From JAKLFA01 sp038222225 (GTDB taxonomy: Bacteria > Omnitrophota > Gorgyraeia > Zapsychrales > JANLHA01), in contig JBBRHV010000031.1 of the NCBI GenBank assembly GCA_038222225.1, positions 1 through 22,076 of the forward strand: DNA of 22,076 nt, given 5' to 3'. The position numbers were made by a program, and so were the translations under genes. This document shows, one piece after another, positions 1 through 8,183 of the stretch; position 1 is the stretch's first letter, and each line of letters begins with the position of its first letter. The notes below the pieces were generated by a model, which did not search any database, was not told where the DNA came from, and was given only the letters and a program-made list of their open reading frames with translations.

Positions 1-198
1 CAAAGAACAAACAACGCAAACCGTATAATTGATTCAACAACGCGCGTTTATCGCTCTCCCGTGAGCCTCGCTTATGCCCAAATTCTTCATACCGGCTATC
101 TCTCTTTAAGCTCCTTCTTCATAAAACTTTTTCCAGAATCGCCCCAGGCCATTTACCGTCAGCCCTCAATTTCGTCTAAGGAAGACAGCCGGGGAGCA

Positions 199-303
199 CT
201 ATATTTTCTGAGCTATAACCACATAACCCAAGGCAAAAATCTTGCCTTGATCGAAAATATTATCCATCGCAAAACACAACCTGACACATAGCCATTTATT
301 TAA
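199..303 (-). pseudogene. Out-of-frame C-terminal tail of the adjacent methyltransferase
   Basis: After the stop of the upstream methyltransferase frame, the +1 frame continues without interruption for about 34 codons and ends in TAG. It encodes a tail containing LNKWLCVRLCF, a short D-N-I-F-D-Q-G stretch and ALGYVVIAQK. This Lys/Gly/Phe-Ala-Leu-Gly-Tyr-Val-Val ending looks to me like the usual C-terminus of this methyltransferase type, so it is probably the displaced end of the same gene. Removing one base from the run of eight A (302–309 on the plus strand) would join both parts into one 221-residue protein. An 8-bp perfect inverted repeat (229–236 and 242–249) lies within this coding tail. 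Confidence 0.6.
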
Positions 304-865
304 AAAAAAGCGTTGAAAACTGATGCCCCAAAAAACAAAACAAACCGCCCTGAGGAACAATGGATACGACCTTAAACCCTGCTTTTTCAATTAAAGACTG
401 AAGCCCATACTTTGTATATCGAAAATAATCATGCGGCTCCTCGTGTAAACGGCTTAAATGCGGGACTGACAAAATCAAACAGCCATCTTTCTTAACGATG
501 CGATGAATCTCGCTCATCGCCTTAAAAGGATCAGGCACATGTTCCAAAACCTCCAAACAGACCGCCGTATCGTAACTTTGATCGTTCAAAACAGCCATGT
601 TCTGGATATCTCCGATGAACTTAACATCCGGCACCCGCCGCTCAACATCTATCGTGTCATATTGCGTTGTCTTTTTTAAAATAAATTTTTTAAACGGCAT
701 GTCACCGCAGCCAATATCAATAAGTTTTCCATGAGCATATTGAAAAATTACCGGTACGACGACTTGATACTGAGCATACATAGCTGGAGTAAAATTTTTC
801 CGCTGATCCGGATCGCTCAAATCCTGATCGATCCTAAGCCGATTTTTCTTCATTAGTTCTTTCAT
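296..865 (-). CDS. Class I SAM-dependent methyltransferase, C-terminally frameshifted
   Basis: A 189-residue protein of the methyltransferase type 11 class. Motif I, LIDIGCGDM, is at about residues 48–56, and the acidic motif II region (TIDVE) follows. The segment CLEVLEHVPDP near residue 105 is the usual post-motif of these enzymes, followed by LILSVPHLSRLHEEPHDYFRY, typical of methyltransferases in surface-polysaccharide loci. The acceptor is probably a sugar hydroxyl or carboxyl, but this cannot be read from sequence. The protein ends abruptly after GHQFSTLFFK, and family-like tail sequence continues in the +1 frame. The gene is therefore either mildly truncated by a homopolymer indel or split by a sequencing error. 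The ATG at 865 has only a weak GGGATGAG upstream, and an in-frame ATG four codons downstream is an alternative start. It is the last clear gene of the glycan block. Confidence 0.8.
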   Translation of the reverse strand: MKELMKKNRLRIDQDLSDPDQRKNFTPAMYAQYQVVVPVIFQYAHGKLIDIGCGDMPFKKFILKKTTQYDTIDVERRVPDVKFIGDIQNMAVLNDQSYDTAVCLEVLEHVPDPFKAMSEIHRIVKKDGCLILSVPHLSRLHEEPHDYFRYTKYGLQSLIEKAGFKVVSIVPQGGLFCFLGHQFSTLFFK

Positions 866-919
866 TGCTCATCCCGTTTTTTTGGTGCTATTATTTAAAT
901 TCAAATCCGCGTCCTATCC

Positions 920-1648
920 TTATTTTTTGATCGCGCGCAGCCAGAGAAAACCCTTTCCCCCTTCCTTGTACTCTTGAGTCGGGTCGTTTTCAAAAAACAG
1001 CTTATAAGGATCGCCTTCAATCCATTTAGCGACACGATATGAAATGATTTTGAAATGATTGCCGAGCGTATTCTTTATGTGGCTTTGGTTGAATTTTTGC
1101 GCGACATACATCGATTTGGGCATTTCAAGGTTGAAGCTGCAAATAAATTCACCACCGGGCGTTAAAATACGATAAATTTCCGCGCACATTTTTGCAAAAT
1201 CATTGACACGGTCCATCGCGTTTAAACTGAACACGATATCTGCAAAATCAGACGGCAAAGGAATGGTCGTTTCCGTAGATTTCACATAGATCATATCATG
1301 CGCAATGATATTGGACCGAAATCTCTCCGCGTACTGATCGACCAAAACATCGACGCCGATACGGAGGTTCGCCTCCTTCGCCCAAAGGAGACTGCCTCTC
1401 GGTCCGCATCCAAAATCGACCACGATCTTATTACGCAAAAATTCATTATTATCACGCTCCGCCATGGCAAGCATGGTTTTCTGGTAATGATCATTCTTAA
1501 ATTCACCGTCTTCTTGGCGAAAGCAATATTGCCAGTAAGCCAATTCTCCACCGTCCTTACGAAGAACTATTTTGATCGTATTGCGAGCGATCCGTTTTAA
1601 AAAATTAAATATCGGGGTTGGCAGAATTTTTTTTAGTAGCTTTTCCAT
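920..1648 (-). CDS. Class I SAM-dependent methyltransferase
   Basis: A 242-residue cytoplasmic methyltransferase. The N-terminal ~70 residues are basic and aromatic and have no domain I recognise. The Rossmann fold starts with motif I VVDFGCGPRGSL (about residues 76–87), then IGVDVL as the acidic motif II. DIVFSLNAMDRVNDF and the EIYRILTPGGEF segment correspond to motifs IV–VI of type 11 methyltransferases. The start is well supported by AAGGA six bases upstream of the ATG. It lies between two other methyltransferases, with a 137-base gap upstream in which I see no convincing gene. The likely role is decoration of the exported glycan or of a nucleotide sugar; the substrate is unknown. Confidence 0.85.
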   Translation of the reverse strand: MEKLLKKILPTPIFNFLKRIARNTIKIVLRKDGGELAYWQYCFRQEDGEFKNDHYQKTMLAMAERDNNEFLRNKIVVDFGCGPRGSLLWAKEANLRIGVDVLVDQYAERFRSNIIAHDMIYVKSTETTIPLPSDFADIVFSLNAMDRVNDFAKMCAEIYRILTPGGEFICSFNLEMPKSMYVAQKFNQSHIKNTLGNHFKIISYRVAKWIEGDPYKLFFENDPTQEYKEGGKGFLWLRAIKK

Positions 1649-1785
1649 GTTGATTCCTTGCTTTTCTTTGATTTGCGATTTACTATTGCCACAAGTCTAT
1701 GACTTCAGCGCTCGTAGCCATCTTGACGTTAATCCATAGCATCTTCCGCGCCATTCCGCCCATATGACGAAAAAAACAACAACGT

Positions 1786-2487
1786 TCATATTTTCTTAAA
1801 CATGATGAGTGCTGCGCCTCCGCCGCCGGGGCTCCAAACAGCTTCTGGAACATCCGCAACAATGATATCTGATTCCTTTATGCCGACACTTTTAAACAAT
1901 CGGATATAATCCCGCTTCCAGTTTGAAGGCGGGCAAAAAAATCCTGTCCCCTCCGGGTCCCGGTCCAAGTCCATACCCTGCATTTCCATCAAGATCACAT
2001 ATTTTTTTGATGTGCGAATGATGTCTTTCAAAACCCGGATGATTTTTCGTGGAGAAATATAGATGAGCGTTGCCCTGGAAAAAACCACATCAAACGAGCT
2101 CTCCGGAAAATCATTTAAACGCCCAATCCGCTTTCGAATAAACTGCACATTTTTAATCCCGGATTTTTTAAAAAAATTCTGCCCGGTCTTAATCGCCAGC
2201 GGACTAATGTCAATGCCGACGATGCTTGCCTGCTCATGCTGCTGCGCAATATTAAACAAACGGTTGCCGCAGCTGCAACCCAATTCAAGAAAACTCTCAA
2301 ATTCTATTTTCTTTAAAATATCAGCAATATACGTATCGGCGGCATCTCCGATCGTTCCAAAGTATTCTTCAACTTGCCGTCGGTTCTTCCCCCACCAGCA
2401 ATAAGAAAAAAACCCGAAATGCGCATCGGCCCAGGAAACCAGCCGATAAAAAACCTTCTTCGCCATGCGCTTCAAAATATTGTCCAT
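1786..2487 (-). CDS. Class I SAM-dependent methyltransferase
   Basis: A 233-residue methyltransferase. Motif I FLELGCSCGNRL is at about residues 66–77, and motif II IVGIDISPLAI is about 20 residues later. FDVVFSRATLIYIS is the motif IV region, followed by RVLKDIIRTSKKYVILMEM. The C-terminal part has a short glycine run (PGGGGAAL). The open frame extends one codon upstream to a TTG, but I chose the ATG at 2487 because AAGGG lies seven bases before it. It follows the flippase gene by about 58 bases and is probably in the same transcript. The acceptor group is unknown. The resemblance is to small methyltransferases of glycan clusters rather than to ubiquinone or rRNA enzymes. Confidence 0.85.
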   Translation of the reverse strand: MDNILKRMAKKVFYRLVSWADAHFGFFSYCWWGKNRRQVEEYFGTIGDAADTYIADILKKIEFESFLELGCSCGNRLFNIAQQHEQASIVGIDISPLAIKTGQNFFKKSGIKNVQFIRKRIGRLNDFPESSFDVVFSRATLIYISPRKIIRVLKDIIRTSKKYVILMEMQGMDLDRDPEGTGFFCPPSNWKRDYIRLFKSVGIKESDIIVADVPEAVWSPGGGGAALIMFKKI

Positions 2488-2545
2488 CAACAGCCCTTCG
2501 TCTCGGAAAGTAAAACGATATACATTTTAAGAACCCGTCCAGAGC

Positions 2546-4027
2546 CTAACGCTGTTTGCGAAAAACCAGCCGCTCTCTGATCATGGCCTTATATTGCGCA
2601 GGAATCGCCCCGTTTAAGCTCCAAATGAAGACCCCATAACACAAAAGCCCCGCTGATGGCCTGGCGAACAAGGAAACAATCTCGTTTTCTAAAGACACCC
2701 ATCGCCCCAGAAAAACCAGCGCAGTGGCCACCCCGATCAATATAAACGACATTTTGAAATCATAGTCGATCTTATGCCACCGCTGCACCATCCAATATAA
2801 AAGTCCGACCAAAAGCAAATTTGCTAGCACTGTTGCAATGGCGGCTCCGCGGACGCCATAAGCAAGAATGAAAAAATAATTCAGAACCAGATTAAAGAAT
2901 GCAGCACAAAACGATCCGATGGCCATCAGCCCTGTCTTTTTCATCATTAGAATGACATAAAGAACCGGCAGCGTTAAACAATAGAAAAAATTCGCAAGAG
3001 TTAAATAAAAAATCGACTGAATGGACTCAACATACTCCGGCCGGCTGCCAAAATACCGTATCAGAATCCTAAGAACGTCTTCTGACCCCAGCGAAATAAT
3101 AATCAGAAATGCGCACCCAACCACAACTAAGATGTTCAATAAATTCTTAAACATCAGGTCCGTCTCTTCGACCGAATGCTTCGCGATATATGAAAAAATA
3201 ACCGGAGGCAAAAGCAAATTGACCGGACGGAATACAAACATGTTAAATATTTTCGAAAATATTTCCGCGGTTGAATAGATGCCGACATAAAATTTGTTTA
3301 ACAAAAAATTGATCATCAGTTTGTCGACAGACTGCATCGACCAAACTGTAAAACTTGTGATAATAAAAGGCGCCCCCAGCTTGAGCAGCATCACCATTTT
3401 TGGAAAATTCAATTTAAAAGATATATACCGCAGGGTTACCCCATACAGAAGCCCGTTGATCAATATCAGAGCGATCACCGATGATTCGAAATAGCCCAGG
3501 ATCCCCCTCTGAAGGGCGACAATAAAAAAGTATTTTAATGCAAAATCCAGGATCAATCTTACAATGGAAAAGGAAACGTATTCGCCGACCCTTTTTTCCA
3601 TACGCAGAATATTAAATGGTATATCAAAGATCAGCAGAAGCGGAACTAGAATCCCAACCAACTGGATTTCCTGCTTATAAATATCCGTTAAAAAAAACAG
3701 CATGGACAATCTCTTTGCATAAAATAAAACTGGCGCGACAATGACCAGCGAGCTTATGCAATACCACAAAAAAACATTTCCCGATAAATTTCCCCTGCCT
3801 TCACCTTCACTTTCATTAAAATATTCGCTCTGAATCGCATTAATAAGTCCACAGCTAATAAATGTAGAAACGAGCGCAATAACGACCAGCAGAATGTTAA
3901 TGATGCCATACTCGGCCGGAGAAAACTGATTGAGAAATAACGGGAGAAAAAGAAAATTGATCGCCGATTGAACAATATTACCAAACCCGTATATCAAAAA
4001 ACGCTTGAATTCTTTTATGATCAGCAT
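2546..4027 (-). CDS. Wzx-like polysaccharide flippase (MOP superfamily)
   Basis: A 493-residue, highly hydrophobic protein with roughly 12–14 predicted membrane helices and short basic loops. It is the size and layout of polysaccharide-transport proteins of the MOP/MATE superfamily, which flip undecaprenyl-linked oligosaccharide repeat units across the inner membrane. The N-terminus IKEFKRFLIYGFGNIVQSAINFL is characteristic: an amphipathic start, then a Gly-rich first helix with a conserved Asn. A second half repeats the pattern (GAPFIITSF, SVDKLMINFLL). Its presence implies a Wzx/Wzy-type pathway, but I see no polymerase in the window. The gene is preceded by a 141-base leader containing an inverted repeat. 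Its own SD is poor: the purine-rich GGGAGAAGGG lies about 14 bases or more from the ATG. Confidence 0.9.
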   Translation of the reverse strand: MLIIKEFKRFLIYGFGNIVQSAINFLFLPLFLNQFSPAEYGIINILLVVIALVSTFISCGLINAIQSEYFNESEGEGRGNLSGNVFLWYCISSLVIVAPVLFYAKRLSMLFFLTDIYKQEIQLVGILVPLLLIFDIPFNILRMEKRVGEYVSFSIVRLILDFALKYFFIVALQRGILGYFESSVIALILINGLLYGVTLRYISFKLNFPKMVMLLKLGAPFIITSFTVWSMQSVDKLMINFLLNKFYVGIYSTAEIFSKIFNMFVFRPVNLLLPPVIFSYIAKHSVEETDLMFKNLLNILVVVGCAFLIIISLGSEDVLRILIRYFGSRPEYVESIQSIFYLTLANFFYCLTLPVLYVILMMKKTGLMAIGSFCAAFFNLVLNYFFILAYGVRGAAIATVLANLLLVGLLYWMVQRWHKIDYDFKMSFILIGVATALVFLGRWVSLENEIVSLFARPSAGLLCYGVFIWSLNGAIPAQYKAMIRERLVFRKQR

Positions 4028-4053
4028 AGAACTTTTACGCCCTTCTCCCCTCA

Positions 4054-4081
4054 GGGATTTTTATTCTTAAACGAAAATCCC
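4054..4081. promoter_or_regulatory. Inverted repeat in the flippase leader
   Basis: GGGATTTT (4054–4061) and AAAATCCC (4074–4081) form a perfect 8-bp inverted repeat with a 12-base loop. It lies about 27 bases upstream of the flippase ATG in a 141-base gap without a gene. In the transcript it could fold into a hairpin near the initiation region or act as a weak processing or attenuation site. It lacks a trailing U tract, so it is not a typical intrinsic terminator. The function is inferred. Confidence 0.3.
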
Positions 4082-4168
4082 CTATCCCCTGCGAATAAAG
4101 AATTTCTTTCCACAAAAGACCGTCATCGGTACGTCCCTCTGAGAAACGCCAAACCCGCATAGCTGTCT

Positions 4169-5152
4169 TTATATTCTAAAATTAACGATCTGAGCATATC
4201 GATCATTGCATTTTTTTACAAATAATAAATTAATGTGATACATCTTTTTCTCTTGATATTTCTCTAATATCTCATCGAACGTATTGATCCGCTTTAGAAA
4301 ACTGGCCTTATCATTGTCCGAATCATAATCATCCGTAATCTCAAACATCTCAAAACCGAACTCAGATGTGATTCGCTTCAACAGCCGGTCCGGAGAACTT
4401 CCCATTTTTTCGATGAGCAACGGGAAAAATTCCATAACAATTTTCGTGTTCTTACACGCCTTTAACGTATGGCTCATTCCATTAATGGCTAGAAATTCCG
4501 CCCCTTCAACATCGATCTTGATCAAATCAACTTCACTGACATGCTGCTCTTGCAAGAAATGATCCATTGAAATTGTCGGCACATCGATCGCGGTAATCCG
4601 GCTCTTGTCGAACTTGGTATTTGTTTCATAGGACGTTATTCCATCAGATTGCTGTATTGTGTGATGTCCAGTGTCATATGGGCAAATGTACAATGTCGTT
4701 TTGCCCTCCTTATCTGAGGCGGCCTTCTGAAATGGTTGCATCTGCGTATACCCGTTCAACTCCTTGTTCTTAAGCAAACACGTAAAATTTCTCGGCTCCG
4801 GTTCAAATGAAAAAACCTTTCCCTTCGAGCCGACGATCTTGGCAGCCAGCAAACTGAAATAACCGATATTCGCCCCTAAATCAAGATAGACCTGGTCCTT
4901 TTTAAGGAGCTCCCGTTCGATCATCCAGGTTGTATGCTGCTCGTGAACTTTATTCGCGGCATAAATTCGGAATGTTTTCCGCAAGCCCAAATCCGGCTCA
5001 TTTACATTCAAATACATCTTGCTCTCATTAATCTCCACAACTTTCGGATTTAAATAAGGCGCCCGTGGAAAGACATATTTAAAATAATGATACATTTCCA
5101 CCAAGTGCGGAACTTTTTCTAGAAACGCCCGTACCTTTGACTTGTTTTCCAT
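4169..5152 (-). CDS. FkbM family methyltransferase
   Basis: A 327-residue SAM-dependent methyltransferase of the FkbM family. Motif I is LDLGANIGYFSLLAAK (about residues 90–105). KVFSFEPEPRNF (about 112–123) carries the family's acidic SAM-ribose-binding signature, and LIKIDVEGAEF (about 210–220) is the C-terminal FkbM hallmark. The first ~85 residues form an N-terminal extension often seen in polysaccharide-locus members. FkbM enzymes methylate sugar or polyketide hydroxyls, so an O-methyl on this glycan is expected. A strong SD, AAGGAGG five bases before the ATG, fixes the start. It sits between a GT4 glycosyltransferase and the flippase. Confidence 0.9.
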   Translation of the reverse strand: MENKSKVRAFLEKVPHLVEMYHYFKYVFPRAPYLNPKVVEINESKMYLNVNEPDLGLRKTFRIYAANKVHEQHTTWMIERELLKKDQVYLDLGANIGYFSLLAAKIVGSKGKVFSFEPEPRNFTCLLKNKELNGYTQMQPFQKAASDKEGKTTLYICPYDTGHHTIQQSDGITSYETNTKFDKSRITAIDVPTISMDHFLQEQHVSEVDLIKIDVEGAEFLAINGMSHTLKACKNTKIVMEFFPLLIEKMGSSPDRLLKRITSEFGFEMFEITDDYDSDNDKASFLKRINTFDEILEKYQEKKMYHINLLFVKKCNDRYAQIVNFRI

Positions 5153-5192
5153 TATGCCTCCTTAAGAACTCTCAGGTTAATTTCTAATATGC

Positions 5193-6299
5193 TTATCCTA
5201 GTGACTGCACCAACTCCTGATAAATCGCTTCCGTCTTTTCCATTTCCTTATAATAATTATTACGTTCCTCAATCACCTTCCGCCCGGCTTTTGCAATGTC
5301 TTTTGCGCGGGAGGGGTTCTTAATCAAATAAACAAGTTTCTCCGCCAATTCACGATCTCCCCTTAACGGGAACAAAAACCCGCTAATACTATTTTCCACC
5401 CATTGCGAATTCTCTCCGAAATCCGTTATAACAACCGGCACTTCACTAGCCATTGCCTCCGCTGTGCTGGCAGCTAATCCTCCATCAGAAAGAGATGTTG
5501 ATACATAAATATCCACGGAAGCAACAAGCACCTGCATTTCTTCATCGGAGAGTCCCTCCAGAAATCTGACCCTCTCTGATACGCCAAGGTCTTTCGCGAG
5601 CTGAATAAGCCCTGGCTTTTCCTCACCCCTCCCGACGATAACAAAACGAGCATGATCGCATTCACACAAAACCTCTGGTACAGCCAAAACAAACGTACGC
5701 ACATCATAGATCGGCTTGAGCGAGCGCAGACTCAATACAACTGACGCGCATTCCTCAAACCCCAATGTTTTCCGAATTGAAGCATTCTTCCGGCCCGGAT
5801 TGAATTTAAAAACATCTGTCCCAAAATAAATCAACCGGACTTTTTCCCGGTCAGCCCCGAGATCAACAAGTTTTTCTTTCAGGTGTTGCGCATCACAAAT
5901 GCAGCACGCACATCTCGGTAAAAATCGGCGGATGAACCATGCGATCAAAGGATTTTTTGTATTTATCAGAACATCTGATCCCCAAGGCGTGGCAATCAGC
6001 GGAACTGCTATGTTGTAAAATAAAAAATAATGCACGAAACTTATCCAATGAATATGGATAAAATCAGGATTTACTTTCCGTATGAACCGCCGCGCCCGAT
6101 ATATGATCGGAAGGAAAAACAGACATTTCAAAAAGAAATTCTTCGGCGTCTTTAATGTAAAAACATTGGCGTTTTTGATATCAATGGCCTTTTCCTCAAA
6201 ATTCAAGACAAACACTTCATTTGTCTTCTTGTCGGAAAAGTATTGAATCCATCGCTGAGAGTGGATGCTGTTTAAAGGCGCAACAAATAGAATTTTCAT
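5193..6299 (-). CDS. Glycosyltransferase family 4 (GT-B fold)
   Basis: A 368-residue retaining glycosyltransferase. The N-terminal acceptor domain begins ILFVAPLNSIHSQRW and includes PDFIHIHWISF and TPWGSDVL. The C-terminal Glycos_transf_1 domain starts near residue 165 with VLSLRSLKPIYDV and contains FVIVGRGEEKPGL, VRFLEGLSDEEM and the donor-site segment STSLSDGGLAAST followed by AEAMASEVPVVITDFGEN. The first acidic residue of the usual E-x7-E pair is Asp here, which I believe is common in this subfamily. It should transfer a nucleotide-activated hexose to the lipid-linked repeat unit in the cytoplasm. No obvious SD precedes the ATG, and the 26-base spacing from the upstream gene suggests co-transcription. 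The sugar specificity cannot be predicted. Confidence 0.9.
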   Translation of the reverse strand: MKILFVAPLNSIHSQRWIQYFSDKKTNEVFVLNFEEKAIDIKNANVFTLKTPKNFFLKCLFFLPIIYRARRFIRKVNPDFIHIHWISFVHYFLFYNIAVPLIATPWGSDVLINTKNPLIAWFIRRFLPRCACCICDAQHLKEKLVDLGADREKVRLIYFGTDVFKFNPGRKNASIRKTLGFEECASVVLSLRSLKPIYDVRTFVLAVPEVLCECDHARFVIVGRGEEKPGLIQLAKDLGVSERVRFLEGLSDEEMQVLVASVDIYVSTSLSDGGLAASTAEAMASEVPVVITDFGENSQWVENSISGFLFPLRGDRELAEKLVYLIKNPSRAKDIAKAGRKVIEERNNYYKEMEKTEAIYQELVQSLG

Positions 6300-6325
6300 T
6301 GAATAGCTAAAATAATTTCTGTGTT

Positions 6326-7051
6326 TTATGGTTTTGTTTTTAAAAATTCATTTTTTCGTTTTGAAAATTCCTCATTGGCGCGCTCAAAATCCGCGTGCTG
6401 CCCGATGTCAATCCAGAAATACGGATCCTGAGACTTGTACGCAAAAATATCTTCCCCGGTCTGAATCATTTCTCCAACCAAAATATTGAAATCCAAACGT
6501 TTATTCTGCTGGATATAACCCAATGCCCGTCTATTATAAATATAGACGCCCATATTGTCCTGAAACGTATATGTCGGCTTCTCGATGAACTCCTCTACCC
6601 GGCCGTCTTCATTGATCTCCAAGATCCCCAAATTCATTTTGATTTCCTTTTGACCAGCCGCGATACTCAACGCGGCCTTCTTCTTTTTATGAAACACAAA
6701 AAAATCTTCAAAATTCAAGGTCGTCAGAATATCCCCATTGATCACCAGGAAATCCTCATCCAGGCCGTCAATCAATGACAATGCCCCCGCCGTTCCAAGC
6801 GGATTCTGCTCCGTCACATAACGGATATGCACATCTTTCGGGATCCTGGAATCGCTCTTAAGATAAACCTCAATTAAGTCCCCCAGATATCCGAGGCAAA
6901 TAATAATCTCCTTGAAATTATAGTAGGACAGCTGCTGAATAATCGTTTCAATGATCGGCTGCCCTCCAACTGGCAACATCGGCTTTGGAAACACGACCGT
7001 GTAAGGCGCCAACCTCGTCCCTTTCCCGCCGGCTAAAATAACAGCTTGCAT
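6326..7051 (-). CDS. Sugar-1-phosphate nucleotidylyltransferase
   Basis: A 241-residue NTP_transferase family enzyme that activates a sugar-1-phosphate with an NTP. MQAVILAGGKGTRLAPYT holds the Rossmann-like nucleotide-binding loop (GGKGTRL at about residues 8–14). FPKPMLPVGGQP supplies the conserved Lys near residue 23, and FLVINGDIL the metal-binding Asp. FIEKPT and a final FWIDIGQHADF are the expected sugar-binding and C-terminal segments. It lacks the long C-terminal part of RmlA and any acetyltransferase domain. The open frame begins at a GTG at 7063 that overlaps the upstream stop (GTGA), but I prefer the ATG at 7051 because GAGG lies six bases before it and the family usually begins at this Met. 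It resembles the nucleotidylyltransferases next to LegB-type dehydratases; the base (CTP, GTP or UTP) is uncertain. Confidence 0.88.
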   Translation of the reverse strand: MQAVILAGGKGTRLAPYTVVFPKPMLPVGGQPIIETIIQQLSYYNFKEIIICLGYLGDLIEVYLKSDSRIPKDVHIRYVTEQNPLGTAGALSLIDGLDEDFLVINGDILTTLNFEDFFVFHKKKKAALSIAAGQKEIKMNLGILEINEDGRVEEFIEKPTYTFQDNMGVYIYNRRALGYIQQNKRLDFNILVGEMIQTGEDIFAYKSQDPYFWIDIGQHADFERANEEFSKRKNEFLKTKP

Positions 7052-7059
7052 GGTCTTCC

Positions 7060-8169
7060 TCACTTTCCGCTAAAAAAATTCCTTATGACACCGGAAACAT
7101 AGTTTACTTCTTCGTCTGATAACGCAGGATGTATGGGAATCGAAAGGACCTCTTGAGACATGGCCTCCGTATTGGGCAGCTTAAACTGCGTCAGTCCCAA
7201 AGCGCGATGATGATGCGTTGGCCGAGGCCACGAAATCAGCGTGCCGATACCGTTCTCAGATAAACGCTTAACCAATTCATCCCGTCTTTTTGTCCGTATC
7301 ACATAATTCTGAAAGACATCATAATGCGGCCCCTCACAGGGCCTCAGCGGCAGCATCAGATCACCGACCGAGGACAGCGCCTCACAATATTGCGCTGCGA
7401 TCTCTCTTCGGCGAGCGATGATCTCCGGAAAATGCCTAAACATAATCCTTAAAATCGCCGCCTGAAGGTTGTCCAAACGGCTATTCCACCCCCAAAACAA
7501 GATGTCACCCTTTTCCCGGTCCTGTCCATTGTCCCGCATACATTTCAATTGAGCATTCAATTGCGGGTCATTTGTTGTTATGGCGCCGCCATCCCCGAAA
7601 CACCCTATGATTTTAAAAGGATAAAAACTGTTCGTTGACAAAATCCCCATGGAACCAGCCTTTTTCCCGTCAAACATCCCCCCGATCGCCTGAGCAGAAT
7701 CCTCAACGACAAAAAGCTTGTGTTTCTCCGCCAAGTCCTTGATCTTATCCATCTGACATACGCGCCCGTTCAAATGCACAGCGATAATAGCTTTTGTTTT
7801 CTTTGTAATGGCCTGTTCCAAACAATCCGTGTCCATATTATAATCATCGGCCACGTCAACCAGAATCGGTTTTGCGCCCGCATGAACAATGGCGGCGATT
7901 GTTGCGACAAACGTATGCGAGACTGTAATCACATCATCGCCGGGTCCGATTCCGAGGACCTTTAACGCCATGTTCAAAGCATCGCTTCCATTAGCGACCC
8001 CAATCGAATGCGCCACACCTGTGAACTCAGCAAATTCCCGCTCGAAATCAATCAAATCCTGACGCATAATAAAATCAGCGCGCTTAAAAACAACATCTTC
8101 AAAGACACCTCTAATTTCCTGTTCATAAAAACTAATTTGTCGCGGCAAATCTACAAATGGCACACGCAT
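7060..8169 (-). CDS. DegT/DnrJ/EryC1/StrS aminotransferase (QdtB-like)
   Basis: A 369-residue PLP-dependent sugar aminotransferase. VEDSAQAIGG gives the PLP-ring Asp (about residue 157), and TNSFYPFKIIGCFGDGGAI supplies the Schiff-base Lys (about residue 186). NSRLDNLQAAIL is the dimer-interface signature. The SFYPFK sequence, rather than SFYATKN, places it nearer the DesV/QdtB or WbpE side of the family, many of which act on C-3 keto sugars; that regiochemistry is an inference. It follows the E1 beta gene by only 14 bases and overlaps the downstream nucleotidylyltransferase frame, so it belongs to the same module. An AGG-containing SD (AAAGG) is about ten bases before the ATG. Confidence 0.92.
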   Translation of the reverse strand: MRVPFVDLPRQISFYEQEIRGVFEDVVFKRADFIMRQDLIDFEREFAEFTGVAHSIGVANGSDALNMALKVLGIGPGDDVITVSHTFVATIAAIVHAGAKPILVDVADDYNMDTDCLEQAITKKTKAIIAVHLNGRVCQMDKIKDLAEKHKLFVVEDSAQAIGGMFDGKKAGSMGILSTNSFYPFKIIGCFGDGGAITTNDPQLNAQLKCMRDNGQDREKGDILFWGWNSRLDNLQAAILRIMFRHFPEIIARRREIAAQYCEALSSVGDLMLPLRPCEGPHYDVFQNYVIRTKRRDELVKRLSENGIGTLISWPRPTHHHRALGLTQFKLPNTEAMSQEVLSIPIHPALSDEEVNYVSGVIRNFFSGK

Positions 8170-8183
8170 ATGAAGGACCTTTC

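Noticed and set aside
229..249. 8-bp inverted repeat as a transcription terminator
   Set aside because: It lies inside the displaced coding tail and is not followed by a U tract in the transcribed direction.
61..291. Plus-strand 76-codon open frame at the left edge
   Set aside because: It is antisense to the displaced methyltransferase tail, has no SD and no recognisable protein features. The 1–198 region holds only short frames on both strands; I see no supported gene there.
199..310. Programmed ribosomal frameshift at the T-run of the methyltransferase
   Set aside because: The required shift is +1, whereas T-run slippery sites usually give -1, and there is no clear downstream stimulator. 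An indel or sequencing error is simpler.
1649..1785. Small minus-strand peptides of 26 and 30 codons in the gap between two methyltransferases
   Set aside because: Both lack a good SD and family resemblance. They may be remnants, but there is not enough to call a gene.
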